A stretch of DNA of 64,000 bases from Clostridioides difficile (lineage in GTDB: Bacteria > Bacillota > Clostridia > Peptostreptococcales > Peptostreptococcaceae), in assembly GCF_001299635.1 (NCBI RefSeq), contig NZ_JRHN01000047.1, positions 1-64,000 of the forward strand, in the 5' to 3' direction. Shown here one piece after another: positions 43,262 to 53,101 of the stretch. Position numbers and translations under genes: made by a program. Under the pieces are notes generated by a model. That model was not told the origin of the DNA, did no database searches, and saw only the letters and a list, made by a program, of their open reading frames with translations. Positions within the stretch are counted from its first letter, which is position 1. Every line of letters starts with the position of its first letter.

Positions 43262-44461
43262 TTATTTCCACACCTGCTTTAACACTCTAAGTATATTTCC
43301 TCCTAGTACCTTTTCTATTTCCTCATCACTGTACCCATTTTTTACTAAATATCTAACAATATTTTTTGAAGTCTCAGTTGGATTCTCAAGCCCTTTTACA
43401 TATTCTACTTTAGGATGTTCTTTTGTACCTGTTATCTTTTTTATATCAAATTTAGCAGCTAATACTGAGTGTAATTTTACATGGTCACCATATACTGTAT
43501 CTGGACCAAATGCTACATGGTCTATTCCTACTAAGTTTTTGATATACTCAAAATGCTCCATAAATGAATCTATTGAATGTTCTTTATTTTTCTCAGTTAT
43601 CGTAGTATGAGGTGCTGCTTCTACACCTATAACTCCTCCTTTTTTAGCACATGCTATTAACACTTCGTCTGGAGTCAATCTTTTCGTATCCCATAAGCCT
43701 CTTGCTCCAACATGACTTAATATTATTGGGTCTTTACTATACTCTATAACATCAAGTGTTGTTTGTACTCCAACATGAGAACAATCTATTGCCATACCAA
43801 TCTTATTCATTCTTTCAATAGCTTTTCTACCAAAATTCGTAAGACCTCCATCTTTCTCTTCTTTTAATCCAGAGCCTAATGCATTGGATTCACTGTATGT
43901 GATACCCATTAACCTTATACCAAATCCATATAATATATCTATTCTATCAAGTTCATTCTCTATTGGTGCTGCTCCTTCTAGTGTTGGTATCAATGCCACT
44001 TTACCTTCACTTTTAGCTCTATATATGTCTTCCACTTTTTCACACTTTATAACAAAATCTTGGTGTGCTAAATCACATAACCTCATACCTAAATCAATTA
44101 GTATATCATCCCATTTCCATCCAGCATTTGATGTTATTGTGCACACACCATCCATTAAATTATCAAATATAGCATCATAATATCCTCTCGACAATGCTTC
44201 ATAGGCACATCTTTGTTTTCCTTCTCTGTTGTATTCAAATATATCTCTTTCTAAATGTTCTGGGAATAAAACTGGATGTTCATGTAGAGATATAAATACT
44301 TTTTCATCTACTATACTTTTAACTTTAGCTTCTTGAACATCATCTAACTCGATAAGATACTCTTCTACTCTCTTATCTCCTTTACACATCTCAATAGATG
44401 AGATATCTTTTCCCTTTTCTAAATAACTATAAGCTTCGTATCCTTTATAAGCTGACTTCAT
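43262..44461 (-). CDS. Membrane dipeptidase family (M19) enzyme
   Basis: A 399-residue peptidase-M19-like protein. LHEHPVLF near the N-terminus stands in for the usual HxD metal pair, with EGAAPIENELDRIDILYGFG, LMGITYSESNALGSG, GLTNFGRKAIERMNKIGMAIDCSH, ILSHVGARGLWD and GPDTVYGDH. These match the renal-type dipeptidases that cleave L-D or D-containing dipeptides. The start at 44461 has GGAGG eight bases upstream; an earlier TTG frame overlaps the ribosome-binding site. First gene of the operon, directly downstream of a sigma-54 promoter. Confidence 0.88.
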   Translation of the reverse strand: MKSAYKGYEAYSYLEKGKDISSIEMCKGDKRVEEYLIELDDVQEAKVKSIVDEKVFISLHEHPVLFPEHLERDIFEYNREGKQRCAYEALSRGYYDAIFDNLMDGVCTITSNAGWKWDDILIDLGMRLCDLAHQDFVIKCEKVEDIYRAKSEGKVALIPTLEGAAPIENELDRIDILYGFGIRLMGITYSESNALGSGLKEEKDGGLTNFGRKAIERMNKIGMAIDCSHVGVQTTLDVIEYSKDPIILSHVGARGLWDTKRLTPDEVLIACAKKGGVIGVEAAPHTTITEKNKEHSIDSFMEHFEYIKNLVGIDHVAFGPDTVYGDHVKLHSVLAAKFDIKKITGTKEHPKVEYVKGLENPTETSKNIVRYLVKNGYSDEEIEKVLGGNILRVLKQVWK

Positions 44462-44507
44462 AACAACATCCTCCAAATTTTACAATTTTTTTATATTTTC
44501 ACTATAT

Positions 44508-44523
44508 AGCAATTGATATGCCA
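44508..44523 (-). promoter_or_regulatory. Sigma-54 promoter of the dipeptidase operon
   Basis: On the minus strand TGGCATATCAATTGCT has GG and GC twelve bases apart, as in the -24/-12 consensus TGGCAC-N5-TTGCT. It lies 46 bases before the dipeptidase start and directly downstream of a sigma-54 activator gene. Confidence 0.8.
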
Positions 44524-44564
44524 AAATATAAGTTTTAATTGCACATTAAATTTTTCAAAAAATA

Positions 44565-44599
44565 AAAACGGTAGTAAAATGACGATTTACTACTGTTTA
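44565..44599 (-). terminator. Hairpin after the sigma-54 activator gene
   Basis: GTAGTAAA (44571-44578) pairs with TTTACTAC (44586-44593), extended by AACGG/CTGTTT, and followed by T residues on the minus strand. It is 50-80 bases upstream of the sigma-54 promoter, so it could also be an enhancer site. Confidence 0.6.
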
Positions 44600-44720
44600 T
44601 TCGAAATAATATTTTTTATTTTTAATTCAATATTTTTTAAATTATCTCAATATTTGAAATAATTTTATTTATCTAAGATTATCTTAGGGGATTTTTAGGG
44701 GATTTTTCATTTTTAATCCC

Positions 44721-46766
44721 CTATATTTCCCCCTTAAATTTTACATATGATATAAAGTTCTTTCCTTCATCAGTTATAAAGCTCCCTTGTTTTTTTACTC
44801 CAGATGATAGTAATCCATGATTTTTTAACTTATCTATTCTTTTTCTAATTTGGTCTACACTTAATGTTATACTTCTTTCTTTTAAAATTTCTTGTAATTT
44901 ATTTCTTCCTAAGGATATATTTTTATTATTCCAATTTTCTATACTCATCAATATACAAATACTCTCACTAAAGAAATTTGATTGTTTAAAATCTAGTATA
45001 ATTGAATCAAAATTTTCATTAACTAGAGTATTGTTATTTTCAAATTTAAATTGTTCTGGCAAATGCTCATAGTCTACCCTATCTTCCTCCACTATGGTGT
45101 CTATATAATAAATCAAATTTTTAAGTTCTCTTACATTACCTGGCCACTCATACAGTTTTAATACCTGCATCGACTTTTCTGTAAAACACTTATTACTATT
45201 TATTTCATTCAAGAAATACTTACTTATAAGAGGTATATCTTCCTTACGTTCTCTAAGCCTAGGTATTTCTATATGCAATACATTAATCCTATAATACAAA
45301 TCTTCTCTAAAAGAACCTTCTTTGATTTTTTTCTTTAAATCCTTATTTGTTGCAGCTATAATTCTAACATCCACAGGTATAATTTTACTTCCTCCCATTC
45401 TCATGACTTCTTTTTCTTGTAAGACTCTTAACAATCTTTGTTGTACATCTAGAGAGACGTCACCTATCTCATCCAAAAAAATTGTTCCTGTATGTGCTCT
45501 TTCAAATATCCCTATTTTTCCACCTTTTATAGCTCCTGTAAAACTTCCCTCTTCATAACCAAAAAGTTCGCTTTCAATAAGTGTATCTGATAAAGAAGAT
45601 AGATTTACTGCAACAAAGGGCTTATCTTTTCTTAGAGATTCATTGTGTATTGCTTGAGCAAATATTTCCTTTCCTGTTCCATTTTCACCAAGTATCAACA
45701 CAGAAAAATCTGTAGATGCTATTTTTCTTGCAATATTAATCTTTTCTTTTATTATTTTACTTTCGCCTACAACATTATCAAATGTGTACTTTGATACAAA
45801 GCCTTTTGTCTGAAATTTATTTTGAATCTTATCCTCAAGTATCTGAATTGCACTTATATCTTTAATACTTATAATACTTTTTATACGTTCATTATTTTCA
45901 TACACATTTACTTTATTAATTATGAGTTTTTTGTTATTTAGACTCACTACTTCATCACTAACTTCATCCTCTTGAAAAAATATTTTTTTAATAATTTTAT
46001 CACTAAATAAATCCATAAAATTATTAGATATAATCTCATTTTGTTCTATCCCAACTAGATTAGAAAATACTTTATTGCAATATATAAACTTTCCTAGCTT
46101 ATCAATAGAAGCAATACCTTCATCAATAATCTCCAAAAAACTCTTCATAGTTTTATTCATAGTTGTATAATACCTATATCCACTTACTGTATCTTCATTA
46201 TATTTTTCTTTAATAATATGTAACTTATCTATAGATATGTTCAGCTTTGTAAAGATTTCTATGACTGTATTTATATCGATTATTTTATCCCCTATATCAA
46301 TTATTTGCTTCACATTTTGTGGTACATTATTTCTACTTCCTGTAATAATCCCAATTTCATATTTAGACTTATTGCATCCTGGATAATATGGTATTAGATT
46401 AATATGAATTAGGCCTAGTTTTCTAATTATCTTGGTTGTTTCATCTGCTGACTCTTTATAATCATCTATGACCATAACTTCAGAATCATTTTCTATACTT
46501 ATTATCTGGTTTATATTTTCAATGTTTATTGTACGATGTATTATTACAATAGGTATATTTTTATCGATATTATTGTGTATATGTTCTTTTATCTCATTAT
46601 CTGAACATACTATAAGCTCATACTTTAATACTTCAATATCAATTCTATCTATATAGACCAAGTTATCTATATTACAAAATTCTCCAAATATATTTTCTAA
46701 CTGTTTTGATGTATCTATATTTATTTTGTCATCTGTTGATATAAATAAAATATTATGTTTTTTCAT
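44721..46766 (-). CDS. Sigma-54-dependent transcriptional activator
   Basis: A 681-residue enhancer-binding protein. An N-terminal region of about 210 residues is a receiver/PrpR_N-like sensor (VCSDNEIKEHI, IIHRTINIENI, VVIDD-like VMVIDDYKES). A PAS domain follows at about 225-310, then the AAA+ domain (Walker A ILGENGTGKE, YEEGSFTGAIKGG as a GSFTGA loop, Walker B IFLDEIGDVSLD, YEWPGNVRELKN). The C-terminus is a winged-helix-like region (DQIRKRIDKLKNHGLLSSGV) rather than the usual Fis helix-turn-helix. AGGAGGTGAT precedes the start. It should activate the downstream sigma-54 promoter in response to a D-amino-acid or peptide signal. Confidence 0.92.
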   Translation of the reverse strand: MKKHNILFISTDDKINIDTSKQLENIFGEFCNIDNLVYIDRIDIEVLKYELIVCSDNEIKEHIHNNIDKNIPIVIIHRTINIENINQIISIENDSEVMVIDDYKESADETTKIIRKLGLIHINLIPYYPGCNKSKYEIGIITGSRNNVPQNVKQIIDIGDKIIDINTVIEIFTKLNISIDKLHIIKEKYNEDTVSGYRYYTTMNKTMKSFLEIIDEGIASIDKLGKFIYCNKVFSNLVGIEQNEIISNNFMDLFSDKIIKKIFFQEDEVSDEVVSLNNKKLIINKVNVYENNERIKSIISIKDISAIQILEDKIQNKFQTKGFVSKYTFDNVVGESKIIKEKINIARKIASTDFSVLILGENGTGKEIFAQAIHNESLRKDKPFVAVNLSSLSDTLIESELFGYEEGSFTGAIKGGKIGIFERAHTGTIFLDEIGDVSLDVQQRLLRVLQEKEVMRMGGSKIIPVDVRIIAATNKDLKKKIKEGSFREDLYYRINVLHIEIPRLRERKEDIPLISKYFLNEINSNKCFTEKSMQVLKLYEWPGNVRELKNLIYYIDTIVEEDRVDYEHLPEQFKFENNNTLVNENFDSIILDFKQSNFFSESICILMSIENWNNKNISLGRNKLQEILKERSITLSVDQIRKRIDKLKNHGLLSSGVKKQGSFITDEGKNFISYVKFKGEI

Positions 46767-46949
46767 ACCATCACCTCCTGTTTAGTGAATATAGAAACTA
46801 ATAATTTGGTCTATTGTAGCACTTTTTAAAAAAGTTTTAAATCTTAAAAATCATATTTTATATCATTTGGTATTATTTTCTACAAAAAGCCTGTGTATGC
46901 TGTCTTTTTTATATATCATTTAATTTCTAGTATGATTATTTTGACGTTG

Positions 46950-46978
46950 TTGAAATAATAACAAAAATTTAATATAAT
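46950..46978 (+). promoter_or_regulatory. Promoter of the MarR gene
   Basis: TTGAAA (46950-46955) and TATAAT (46973-46978) with 17-base spacing. An AC-rich imperfect dyad (GTTGTT/AATAAC) overlaps it. Confidence 0.65.
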
Positions 46979-47012
46979 ATTGTTAATGCATCAACGAATT
47001 GGAGGACGGTTC

Positions 47013-47486
47013 ATGAATAAAGAAGAACAAGTCATAACAGGCTTTAGGAACTTATTTAACAAACTGGCTTGGCTTAATAAGTCTAAGATGGAAGAAGCTC
47101 TTAAGGATTATAAACCTTCTGAGGTACATTGTATAGAATACATTGCAAAAAATACAGATTCCAACGTAACAAAACTTGCAGAATCTTTTTATATGACTAG
47201 AGGAGCTATGAGTAAAGTAACTAAAAAACTCATGAAAAAAGGCTATATTGAAAGTTATCAAAAACAGGATAATAAAAAAGAAATCTATTTTAGGCTTACT
47301 AAGCAAGGAAAAGCAATTAATAAGGTTCATGAGGAACTTCATAGAGAATTTCAAGAAAGAGATAAAACTGTATTTGAAGATGTAACAGAAGAACAACTTA
47401 ACAGTATGATTAACCTTGTAGAAAAATATAATAAGCATTTGGACGCAGAGATTAAAAAACTTGATATAGATATTAAATCAGAATAA
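47013..47486 (+). CDS. MarR-family regulator of the MFS efflux gene
   Basis: A 157-residue winged-helix regulator. NVTKLAESFYMTRGAMSKVTKKL and GYIESYQKQDNKKEIYFRLT are the recognition helix and wing of the MarR family (both split here). The start at 47013 has GGAGG seven bases before. It lies directly before an MFS transporter gene on the same strand, which it likely represses. A promoter precedes it and a terminator follows, so the pair has separate promoters. Confidence 0.9.
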   Translation: MNKEEQVITGFRNLFNKLAWLNKSKMEEALKDYKPSEVHCIEYIAKNTDSNVTKLAESFYMTRGAMSKVTKKLMKKGYIESYQKQDNKKEIYFRLTKQGKAINKVHEELHREFQERDKTVFEDVTEEQLNSMINLVEKYNKHLDAEIKKLDIDIKSE

Positions 47487-47506
47487 ATTCAAATGAATAA
47501 AATTAC

Positions 47507-47545
47507 AGGCAACCAGACTCTAATGAGAACAGGTTGCTTTTTTAT
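47507..47545 (+). terminator. Terminator of the MarR gene
   Basis: GCAACC (47509-47514) pairs with GGTTGC (47532-47537), followed by six T residues. Confidence 0.75.
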
Positions 47546-47557
47546 TTTCACTTTTTG

Positions 47558-47586
47558 TTGACAAAGAAACAAAACGATGATACGAT
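47558..47586 (+). promoter_or_regulatory. Promoter of the MFS gene
   Basis: TTGACA (47558-47563) and TACGAT (47581-47586) separated by 17 bases. Confidence 0.7.
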
Positions 47587-47634
47587 AAATATGTTTCCAG
47601 GGAATCAAAACCAACTTTTGAAAGGAGAATTTAA

Positions 47635-48870
47635 ATGTTCAAATTTAAATCAAACAATAAACAAAACACAGAACAAACTCTAAATAAAAAGGCTTTAACA
47701 TTTGGTCTTATGTCTGTGTTTCTTTGTGGAATAGGCTTCAGTATTATAAATCCTGTTGTGCCATTCTTAGTACAGCCTTATATAACTAATCCCCAAAATC
47801 AAGCTATAGTTGTTACTCTACTTACATCCATTTATGCATTCTGTGTATTTTTTGCTGCTCCTGGGCTTGGAGCTTTGAGTGACAGATATGGTCGACGCCC
47901 TTTACTCTTAATATGCTTCTTAGGCTCTGCAATTGGATACTTAGTCTTTGGTATAGGAGGAGCTCTATGGATACTATTTGTTGGACGTATAATAGAAGGT
48001 CTAACAGGAGGTAGTATAAGTACTATTTTCGCATATTTTGCAGATATCACTCCTATAGAACAACGAACAAAATACTTTGGATGGGTTAGTGCAGTTGCAG
48101 GTGCAGGTGCTGCTATAGGGCCCACTATTGGTGGATTACTTGCAAGATTTGGTTATTCTGTACCTATGTATTTTGGTGCTACAATTACTTTATTAAATTT
48201 TATCTATGGATTCTTTTATATGCCTGAGAGCCTTGACAAAACTAATAGACTTAAGAAGATTACATTGGTGAGATTGAACCCATTCACGCAACTCACGAAT
48301 GTACTTTCAATAAAGACATTAAAAAGGTTGCTTATATCAGGATTTTTACTTTGGATACCCAATGGCTCTTTGCAGGCTATCTTCTCTCAATTTACATTAG
48401 ATACTTTTAGTTGGGGACCTACACTAATTGGACTTATGTTTTCAATTATGGGTATACAAGATATAATCTCACAAGGCTTTATAATGCCAAAACTTTTGTT
48501 AAAATTTAGTGATGTACAAATAGTAATTCTAGGAATGGTTTCAGAGATTACAGGTTACTGTTTTATAGCCACATCAGCTTTATTCTCATTCTATCCTCTT
48601 TTTATTATTGGAATGTTTATATTTGGCTTTGGTGATTCAATCTTTGGACCTTCATTTAATGGCATGGTATCCAAATCTGTAGATTCTAGTGAACAAGGAA
48701 GAATTCAAGGAGGTATCCAGTCAATTCAATCTTTAGCAAGAATAATTGGACCTATTATTGGAGGTCAAATCTATGTATTATTTGGTCATGCTTCTCCTGC
48801 TTTTATGGGTATAATACTTATATCAGCAGCTATATCAGTCCTATACAAGGGTATACAAATAAATGAGTAA
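47635..48870 (+). CDS. MFS drug-efflux transporter
   Basis: A 411-residue transporter with 12 predicted membrane segments. GLGALSDRYGRRPLL (motif A) lies between helices 2 and 3, and the C-terminal half has a second, less clear copy. Motif C-like GWVSAVAGAGAAIGPTIGG is characteristic of the DHA1 drug/proton antiporters (TetA-like). AAAGGAG precedes the ATG. It is preceded by a MarR gene, so it is probably induced by the exported compound. Substrate unknown. Confidence 0.92.
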   Translation: MFKFKSNNKQNTEQTLNKKALTFGLMSVFLCGIGFSIINPVVPFLVQPYITNPQNQAIVVTLLTSIYAFCVFFAAPGLGALSDRYGRRPLLLICFLGSAIGYLVFGIGGALWILFVGRIIEGLTGGSISTIFAYFADITPIEQRTKYFGWVSAVAGAGAAIGPTIGGLLARFGYSVPMYFGATITLLNFIYGFFYMPESLDKTNRLKKITLVRLNPFTQLTNVLSIKTLKRLLISGFLLWIPNGSLQAIFSQFTLDTFSWGPTLIGLMFSIMGIQDIISQGFIMPKLLLKFSDVQIVILGMVSEITGYCFIATSALFSFYPLFIIGMFIFGFGDSIFGPSFNGMVSKSVDSSEQGRIQGGIQSIQSLARIIGPIIGGQIYVLFGHASPAFMGIILISAAISVLYKGIQINE

Positions 48871-48994
48871 GCACATACTTTATTCAGATAAGTATATATT
48901 TTTATTTCCGATTATATATTTATTAATATTATTTATAAAGAAATTTTTTCTAAATAATATACATAACACTTAACTTTAGGAACATATAATAATA

Positions 48995-49073
48995 GGGTCT
49001 CAGAACTAGTGGTAGTTCTAAAACCCCATTTGTCTATAGTATATGAAGTGACATAAGACTTCATCTATACCAC
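48995..49073. terminator. Two hairpins between convergent genes
   Basis: AGAACTA (49002-49008) with TAGTTCT (49013-49019) and ATGAAGT (49043-49049) with ACTTCAT (49058-49064), each extended by flanking bases. They lie between the MFS and alpha/beta hydrolase genes. T runs are weak. Confidence 0.5.
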
Positions 49074-49114
49074 TTTATATAATATTACTTTATTTTAAAT
49101 ATTCTAAAATATTT

Positions 49115-49924
49115 CTATCCCTCTAAAAACTGTAAAAATTCCTGATTAAATAGTTTGAGTTCATCATAGAATATAGCATGGCCACTATACTCAAAAGTAT
49201 ACAAAGTTGAATTTTCTATTTTTTCATTCATAAAAACTGCAAACTCATATGGGCATACCTGGTCTAGTTTTCCATGAAAGATACCTGTTGGCACTCTTAC
49301 ACATTTTAAATCGTTAAATAATTCTTCATCTCTTAAAGATACTGCTGTTGCAATTGTACCAATGCCTGATGCTCTAAAACCAATATCGTCAAACCACCTT
49401 CTAAAGCTTTCAGGTGGATTTGATGCAAATACTTTTTCTCCAAAATGGCTTACCATTGCTGGTCTATCAGTACATGCCTGAGCTATCAGTTTATTAACAT
49501 CTTCACGTGTCATGCCATATGGAAACTCTGGAGGCCTTTGTACAAATGATGGTGCAGCAGCAGCAAACAATGCCAACTTTGATACTCCATATCCATGAAA
49601 CAGGCTCATATATCTAAGTACAATTGCTCCTCCCATTGAAAAACCAACAAGAGTAAAATCTTTTAATCCAATAGCATGTACTACCTTATAAATGTCATCT
49701 GCTAATTGGCTATAAGTATATCCTCCTGATGTTGCACTAGATTTACCAAAACCCCTTAAATCAATTGAAACTGTTCTATATCCGAGTTTTGGCAGTATGT
49801 TAGTTTGATATTCAAATATCTTATGTCCTAATGGCCAACCATGTATAAAAAGTACTGTTTTTTTAGCACTCGGATTTAAATCATAAACTGCTATATTTAT
49901 ATCATTTACATATACATAATACAT
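49115..49924 (-). CDS. Alpha/beta hydrolase
   Basis: A 269-residue alpha/beta hydrolase. Oxyanion motif HGWPLGHK, nucleophile elbow GFSMGGAIVL (Ser), and GHAIFYDE with the catalytic His; the acid is probably in GKLDQVCP. This resembles small haloperoxidase/esterase-like enzymes. The start at 49924 is favoured by AAGGGAG upstream, about 11 bases away. No operon partner. Substrate unknown. Confidence 0.88.
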   Translation of the reverse strand: MYYVYVNDINIAVYDLNPSAKKTVLFIHGWPLGHKIFEYQTNILPKLGYRTVSIDLRGFGKSSATSGGYTYSQLADDIYKVVHAIGLKDFTLVGFSMGGAIVLRYMSLFHGYGVSKLALFAAAAPSFVQRPPEFPYGMTREDVNKLIAQACTDRPAMVSHFGEKVFASNPPESFRRWFDDIGFRASGIGTIATAVSLRDEELFNDLKCVRVPTGIFHGKLDQVCPYEFAVFMNEKIENSTLYTFEYSGHAIFYDELKLFNQEFLQFLEG

Positions 49925-50008
49925 ATCAATAGCAACTCCCTTCAAGAAAATGTATGATAGTAATTTTATATATATGAATAAAATGATGAATAACTAAACT
50001 TTTGAGTT

Positions 50009-50091
50009 TATCTACAATACTTTTCTATTGCTTTTTTAAATAGACCTACATGAACCTTTTCATCTAAAATTATTCTATTTAATATGGCTTT
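50009..50091 (-). pseudogene. Short remnant resembling the end of a ferritin-like protein
   Basis: An open frame of 25 codons between stops has AILNRIILDEKVHVGLF, with the ExxH pattern of ferritin-like di-iron proteins, and no start or ribosome-binding site. It seems to be the leftover 3' end of a lost gene. The assignment is weak because the piece is so short. Confidence 0.35.
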
Positions 50092-50113
50092 TTACTTATA
50101 CAATTATTTTTAA

Positions 50114-51463
50114 TTATTCATCCTTACCTGCTACTGATAGTTCTTTAATAACAACTGAAGGTGAACCTATACTACTCATTGGAAATTCCAAATCATCCCC
50201 TATAACTTCAATATCTTTCAACAAGTCAAAATAGTTTCCTGCTACTGTAATTTGCTCTACTGGAAATACTTTTTTACCTTCTTTAATATAAAAACCTTTA
50301 GCTGCTAAAGAAAAATCTCCTGTTACTGAATTTGCACCTGAATGAAGACCTGCAAAACTAGTAACCATCAAACCTTCACCTATATAATTCATAATTTCAT
50401 CTAGAGATTTATCCCCTTTCTCTATATAGAAATTAGTTGGATGTATACCTATAGGTGATGAATATGAAGATTTTATTCCATTTCCTGTAGTCTTTACACT
50501 TGCCTTATTAGCCGTCTTTAAATTATGAAGTAAAGTTATAAGCTTTCCATTTGAAATGACTTCTTTTTTAAATGTAGCTACACCCTCATCATCAAAAGGA
50601 GTAGATGCCATACCATTTTCTAAAAGTGGGTCATCAACTATTGTAACTATAGGAGATGCTATCATATCTCCTTCTCTATCTTTCAATAAAGATAATCCTT
50701 TTTGAGCTGAATCTGCATTAAATATTCCAGAAAATGTGCTAAGCAAAGATACCATAGCTTCATTAAACAATATAGTTTTATATTTACCTGATGGGATACT
50801 CTTACCCCCTACCTTAGATAAAGCATCTTCAACACCAAGTTTTGCTATCTCATAAGGCTTTATTTCTTCAATAGAAGTTGCTATATTATACCCTACTCCA
50901 TCATATTTTTGTTCATTGTCTTGTATAATGGGAACTACAAATCCTATAAGCATATTAGTCTTATTGCTTAAATCAAGACCTTTAGTATTATATATACCAT
51001 TACTTGATACAGAATAAGATAGAGTACATCTAGATAAATTTATTACCTTGTTTGAATAAGCTTTAGTTTCTCTTTCCATTTGTAAGGCTAAATCAATCAA
51101 CTTATCTGCTTCTAAATTTTCTAGCTCTTTAGAATAAGTTTTTACCTCATTATATTGTTTATCACCTTCATATATAAATTGTACATCTTCATTTTCAATA
51201 GTATTTACTCCATCTTTTACATTTTTTATCAACATATCAACAGCTTTATCATCTAAAATTTCTGTATAAGAGTAACCTATCTTTCCATTTATTTTTCCTC
51301 TAAAAGACAAACCAAAAGACTTATCAAGATTGTATTTCTCAACTTCGCCTTCATATATATTTATACTTAGATTTTCTCCTGTATAATAGTATACCTCACA
51401 CTCTTCAAAACCTTCGCTTAGAGCTTTTTTAAATAATATATCTTTAAAACTTTTAAGTTCCAT
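50114..51463 (-). CDS. tldE: TldE/PmbA-family protease subunit
   Basis: A 449-residue TldD/PmbA-family protein lacking the HExxxH zinc site. Motifs include LSINIYEGEVEKYNLDKSFGL (split) and SFAGLHSGANSVTGDFSLAAKGFYI (split), the usual end of the family. With TldD it forms a hetero-complex protease that threads and cuts small peptides or modified peptide leaders. AGGAGG precedes the ATG; it follows tldD by 11 bases. Confidence 0.92.
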   Translation of the reverse strand: MELKSFKDILFKKALSEGFEECEVYYYTGENLSINIYEGEVEKYNLDKSFGLSFRGKINGKIGYSYTEILDDKAVDMLIKNVKDGVNTIENEDVQFIYEGDKQYNEVKTYSKELENLEADKLIDLALQMERETKAYSNKVINLSRCTLSYSVSSNGIYNTKGLDLSNKTNMLIGFVVPIIQDNEQKYDGVGYNIATSIEEIKPYEIAKLGVEDALSKVGGKSIPSGKYKTILFNEAMVSLLSTFSGIFNADSAQKGLSLLKDREGDMIASPIVTIVDDPLLENGMASTPFDDEGVATFKKEVISNGKLITLLHNLKTANKASVKTTGNGIKSSYSSPIGIHPTNFYIEKGDKSLDEIMNYIGEGLMVTSFAGLHSGANSVTGDFSLAAKGFYIKEGKKVFPVEQITVAGNYFDLLKDIEVIGDDLEFPMSSIGSPSVVIKELSVAGKDE

Positions 51464-51474
51464 ACTTATCCCTC

Positions 51475-52857
51475 CTATCTTCCACCTACAGTAATTTCTT
51501 TTACTCTTATCATAGGCTGACCTACATTAGTTGGTATACTTCCTGAGGATGAACCACACATCCCCTGAGCTTGTTCTAAGTTATCCCCAACCATATCTAT
51601 ATTCATAAGTACATCACTACCTTTTCCAATCAAACTAGCTCCTCTAACTGGCTCTTGTATTTCTCCATTTTTTATCAAGTATCCCTCTGAAACTGCAAAA
51701 TTAAACTCTCCTGTTACAGGGTTTACAGAGCCACCACCCATTTTTTTAGCATAAAGTCCATCTGGTATTGACTTTATAATATCTTCTGGTTTATCTTCTC
51801 CAGCAGCAATATAAGTATTGGTCATTCTTGAAGTTGGAGCAAATTTATAGTTTTGTCTACGAGAACTTCCTGTAGGATTCATTCCCATTCGTCTACCATT
51901 AAGTTTATCTATCATATAAGACTTTAATATCCCATTTTCAATTAGTATATTTTTCTGAGCTGGATTTCCTTCATCATCTATATTCATAGAGCCCCAGTAA
52001 TTTGGTATTGTTCCATCATCTATAGCTGTAATCTTTGTAGAAGCAATCTGTTGACCTAATTTATCTGCAAATACAGAGTTTCCTTTTGCAACTGATGTAG
52101 CTTCCAGAGAATGTCCACAAGCTTCATGGAAAATTACCCCTCCAAATCCATTATCGATTGCTACCATCATATTACCTGCTGGGCAATTTTTAGCATGCAA
52201 CATAGTATGTGCTACTCTAGCTGATTCTTTCGCATAGTATTCTGGGTCTATTTCTTCAAATATCTCAAATCCTTTACAACCTCCTGGTCCTTCAAATCCA
52301 GTTTGATTTTCATTGCCTTTAGATGCAACTGAACTTATTCCAAGTCTCGTTCTTATTCTTCTATCCTCAACATATATCCCTTCAGTATTTGCAATTAATA
52401 TTTTTTGGTCTTTATCTGAATAACTAACACTTACTTGAGATATATCACTACTAAACGCTTTTGCACTCTTATATGCAACCTTCATTACATTTACTTTATC
52501 TCTATTATCTATTGAATTTGGATAAATTTTTATATTATGTATGTTATTTATTTTAATACTGTCATTTAATATTATACTTTTACCATCTTCTAATTTGCCT
52601 AAAGCAACAGCAGCTTTATATGCTACATCCAACAGACTACTTAGAGAATTGTCACTTGTATAAGCATATATACTCTTTAAACCTTTAAATATTCTTATTC
52701 CTATACCATAATTTCTTCCACCTATTGCATTTTCTACTTTATTATCTATTAAACTGATAGAATTATTTAGAGTGTCTTCTTCAAAAATCTCAGCAAAATC
52801 TCCTCCAGTAATTAGACACTTTTCTAATACCTTTGAAGCTATATCTTTTGAAAGCAT
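51475..52857 (-). CDS. tldD: TldD-family metalloprotease subunit
   Basis: A 460-residue metalloprotease. The zinc site HEACGH lies at about residue 240 (FGGVIFHEACGHSLEA), with a Cys ligand in VNPVTGEFNF-type C-terminal part. It is paired with the next gene. No modified-peptide (microcin or sactipeptide) gene is seen nearby, so a housekeeping role in peptide turnover is more likely. AGGAGG precedes the ATG. Confidence 0.94.
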   Translation of the reverse strand: MLSKDIASKVLEKCLITGGDFAEIFEEDTLNNSISLIDNKVENAIGGRNYGIGIRIFKGLKSIYAYTSDNSLSSLLDVAYKAAVALGKLEDGKSIILNDSIKINNIHNIKIYPNSIDNRDKVNVMKVAYKSAKAFSSDISQVSVSYSDKDQKILIANTEGIYVEDRRIRTRLGISSVASKGNENQTGFEGPGGCKGFEIFEEIDPEYYAKESARVAHTMLHAKNCPAGNMMVAIDNGFGGVIFHEACGHSLEATSVAKGNSVFADKLGQQIASTKITAIDDGTIPNYWGSMNIDDEGNPAQKNILIENGILKSYMIDKLNGRRMGMNPTGSSRRQNYKFAPTSRMTNTYIAAGEDKPEDIIKSIPDGLYAKKMGGGSVNPVTGEFNFAVSEGYLIKNGEIQEPVRGASLIGKGSDVLMNIDMVGDNLEQAQGMCGSSSGSIPTNVGQPMIRVKEITVGGR

Positions 52858-53101
52858 AAATTTACCTCCTACTTTAAATTTTTAATTGATTTTTATTAAA
52901 TCTCTTTTCTTATTAAAAACATTATATACCACTATTACTTAAAACAAAGTACTTATGAATATATTATACATATGTTTTACTCTAAAATGTTATCACATTT
53001 TTATTTATACATACCCATATATCTAGATAATTAAAATGTATAATATTATTTGCTATAGAAAATAATACACTCATACATAATAAATGTTAGGAGTGAAATA
53101 T

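Noticed and set aside
50114-52857. Modified-peptide (sactipeptide or microcin) maturation locus
   Set aside because: TldD/TldE are present, but there is no precursor peptide or radical SAM gene nearby.
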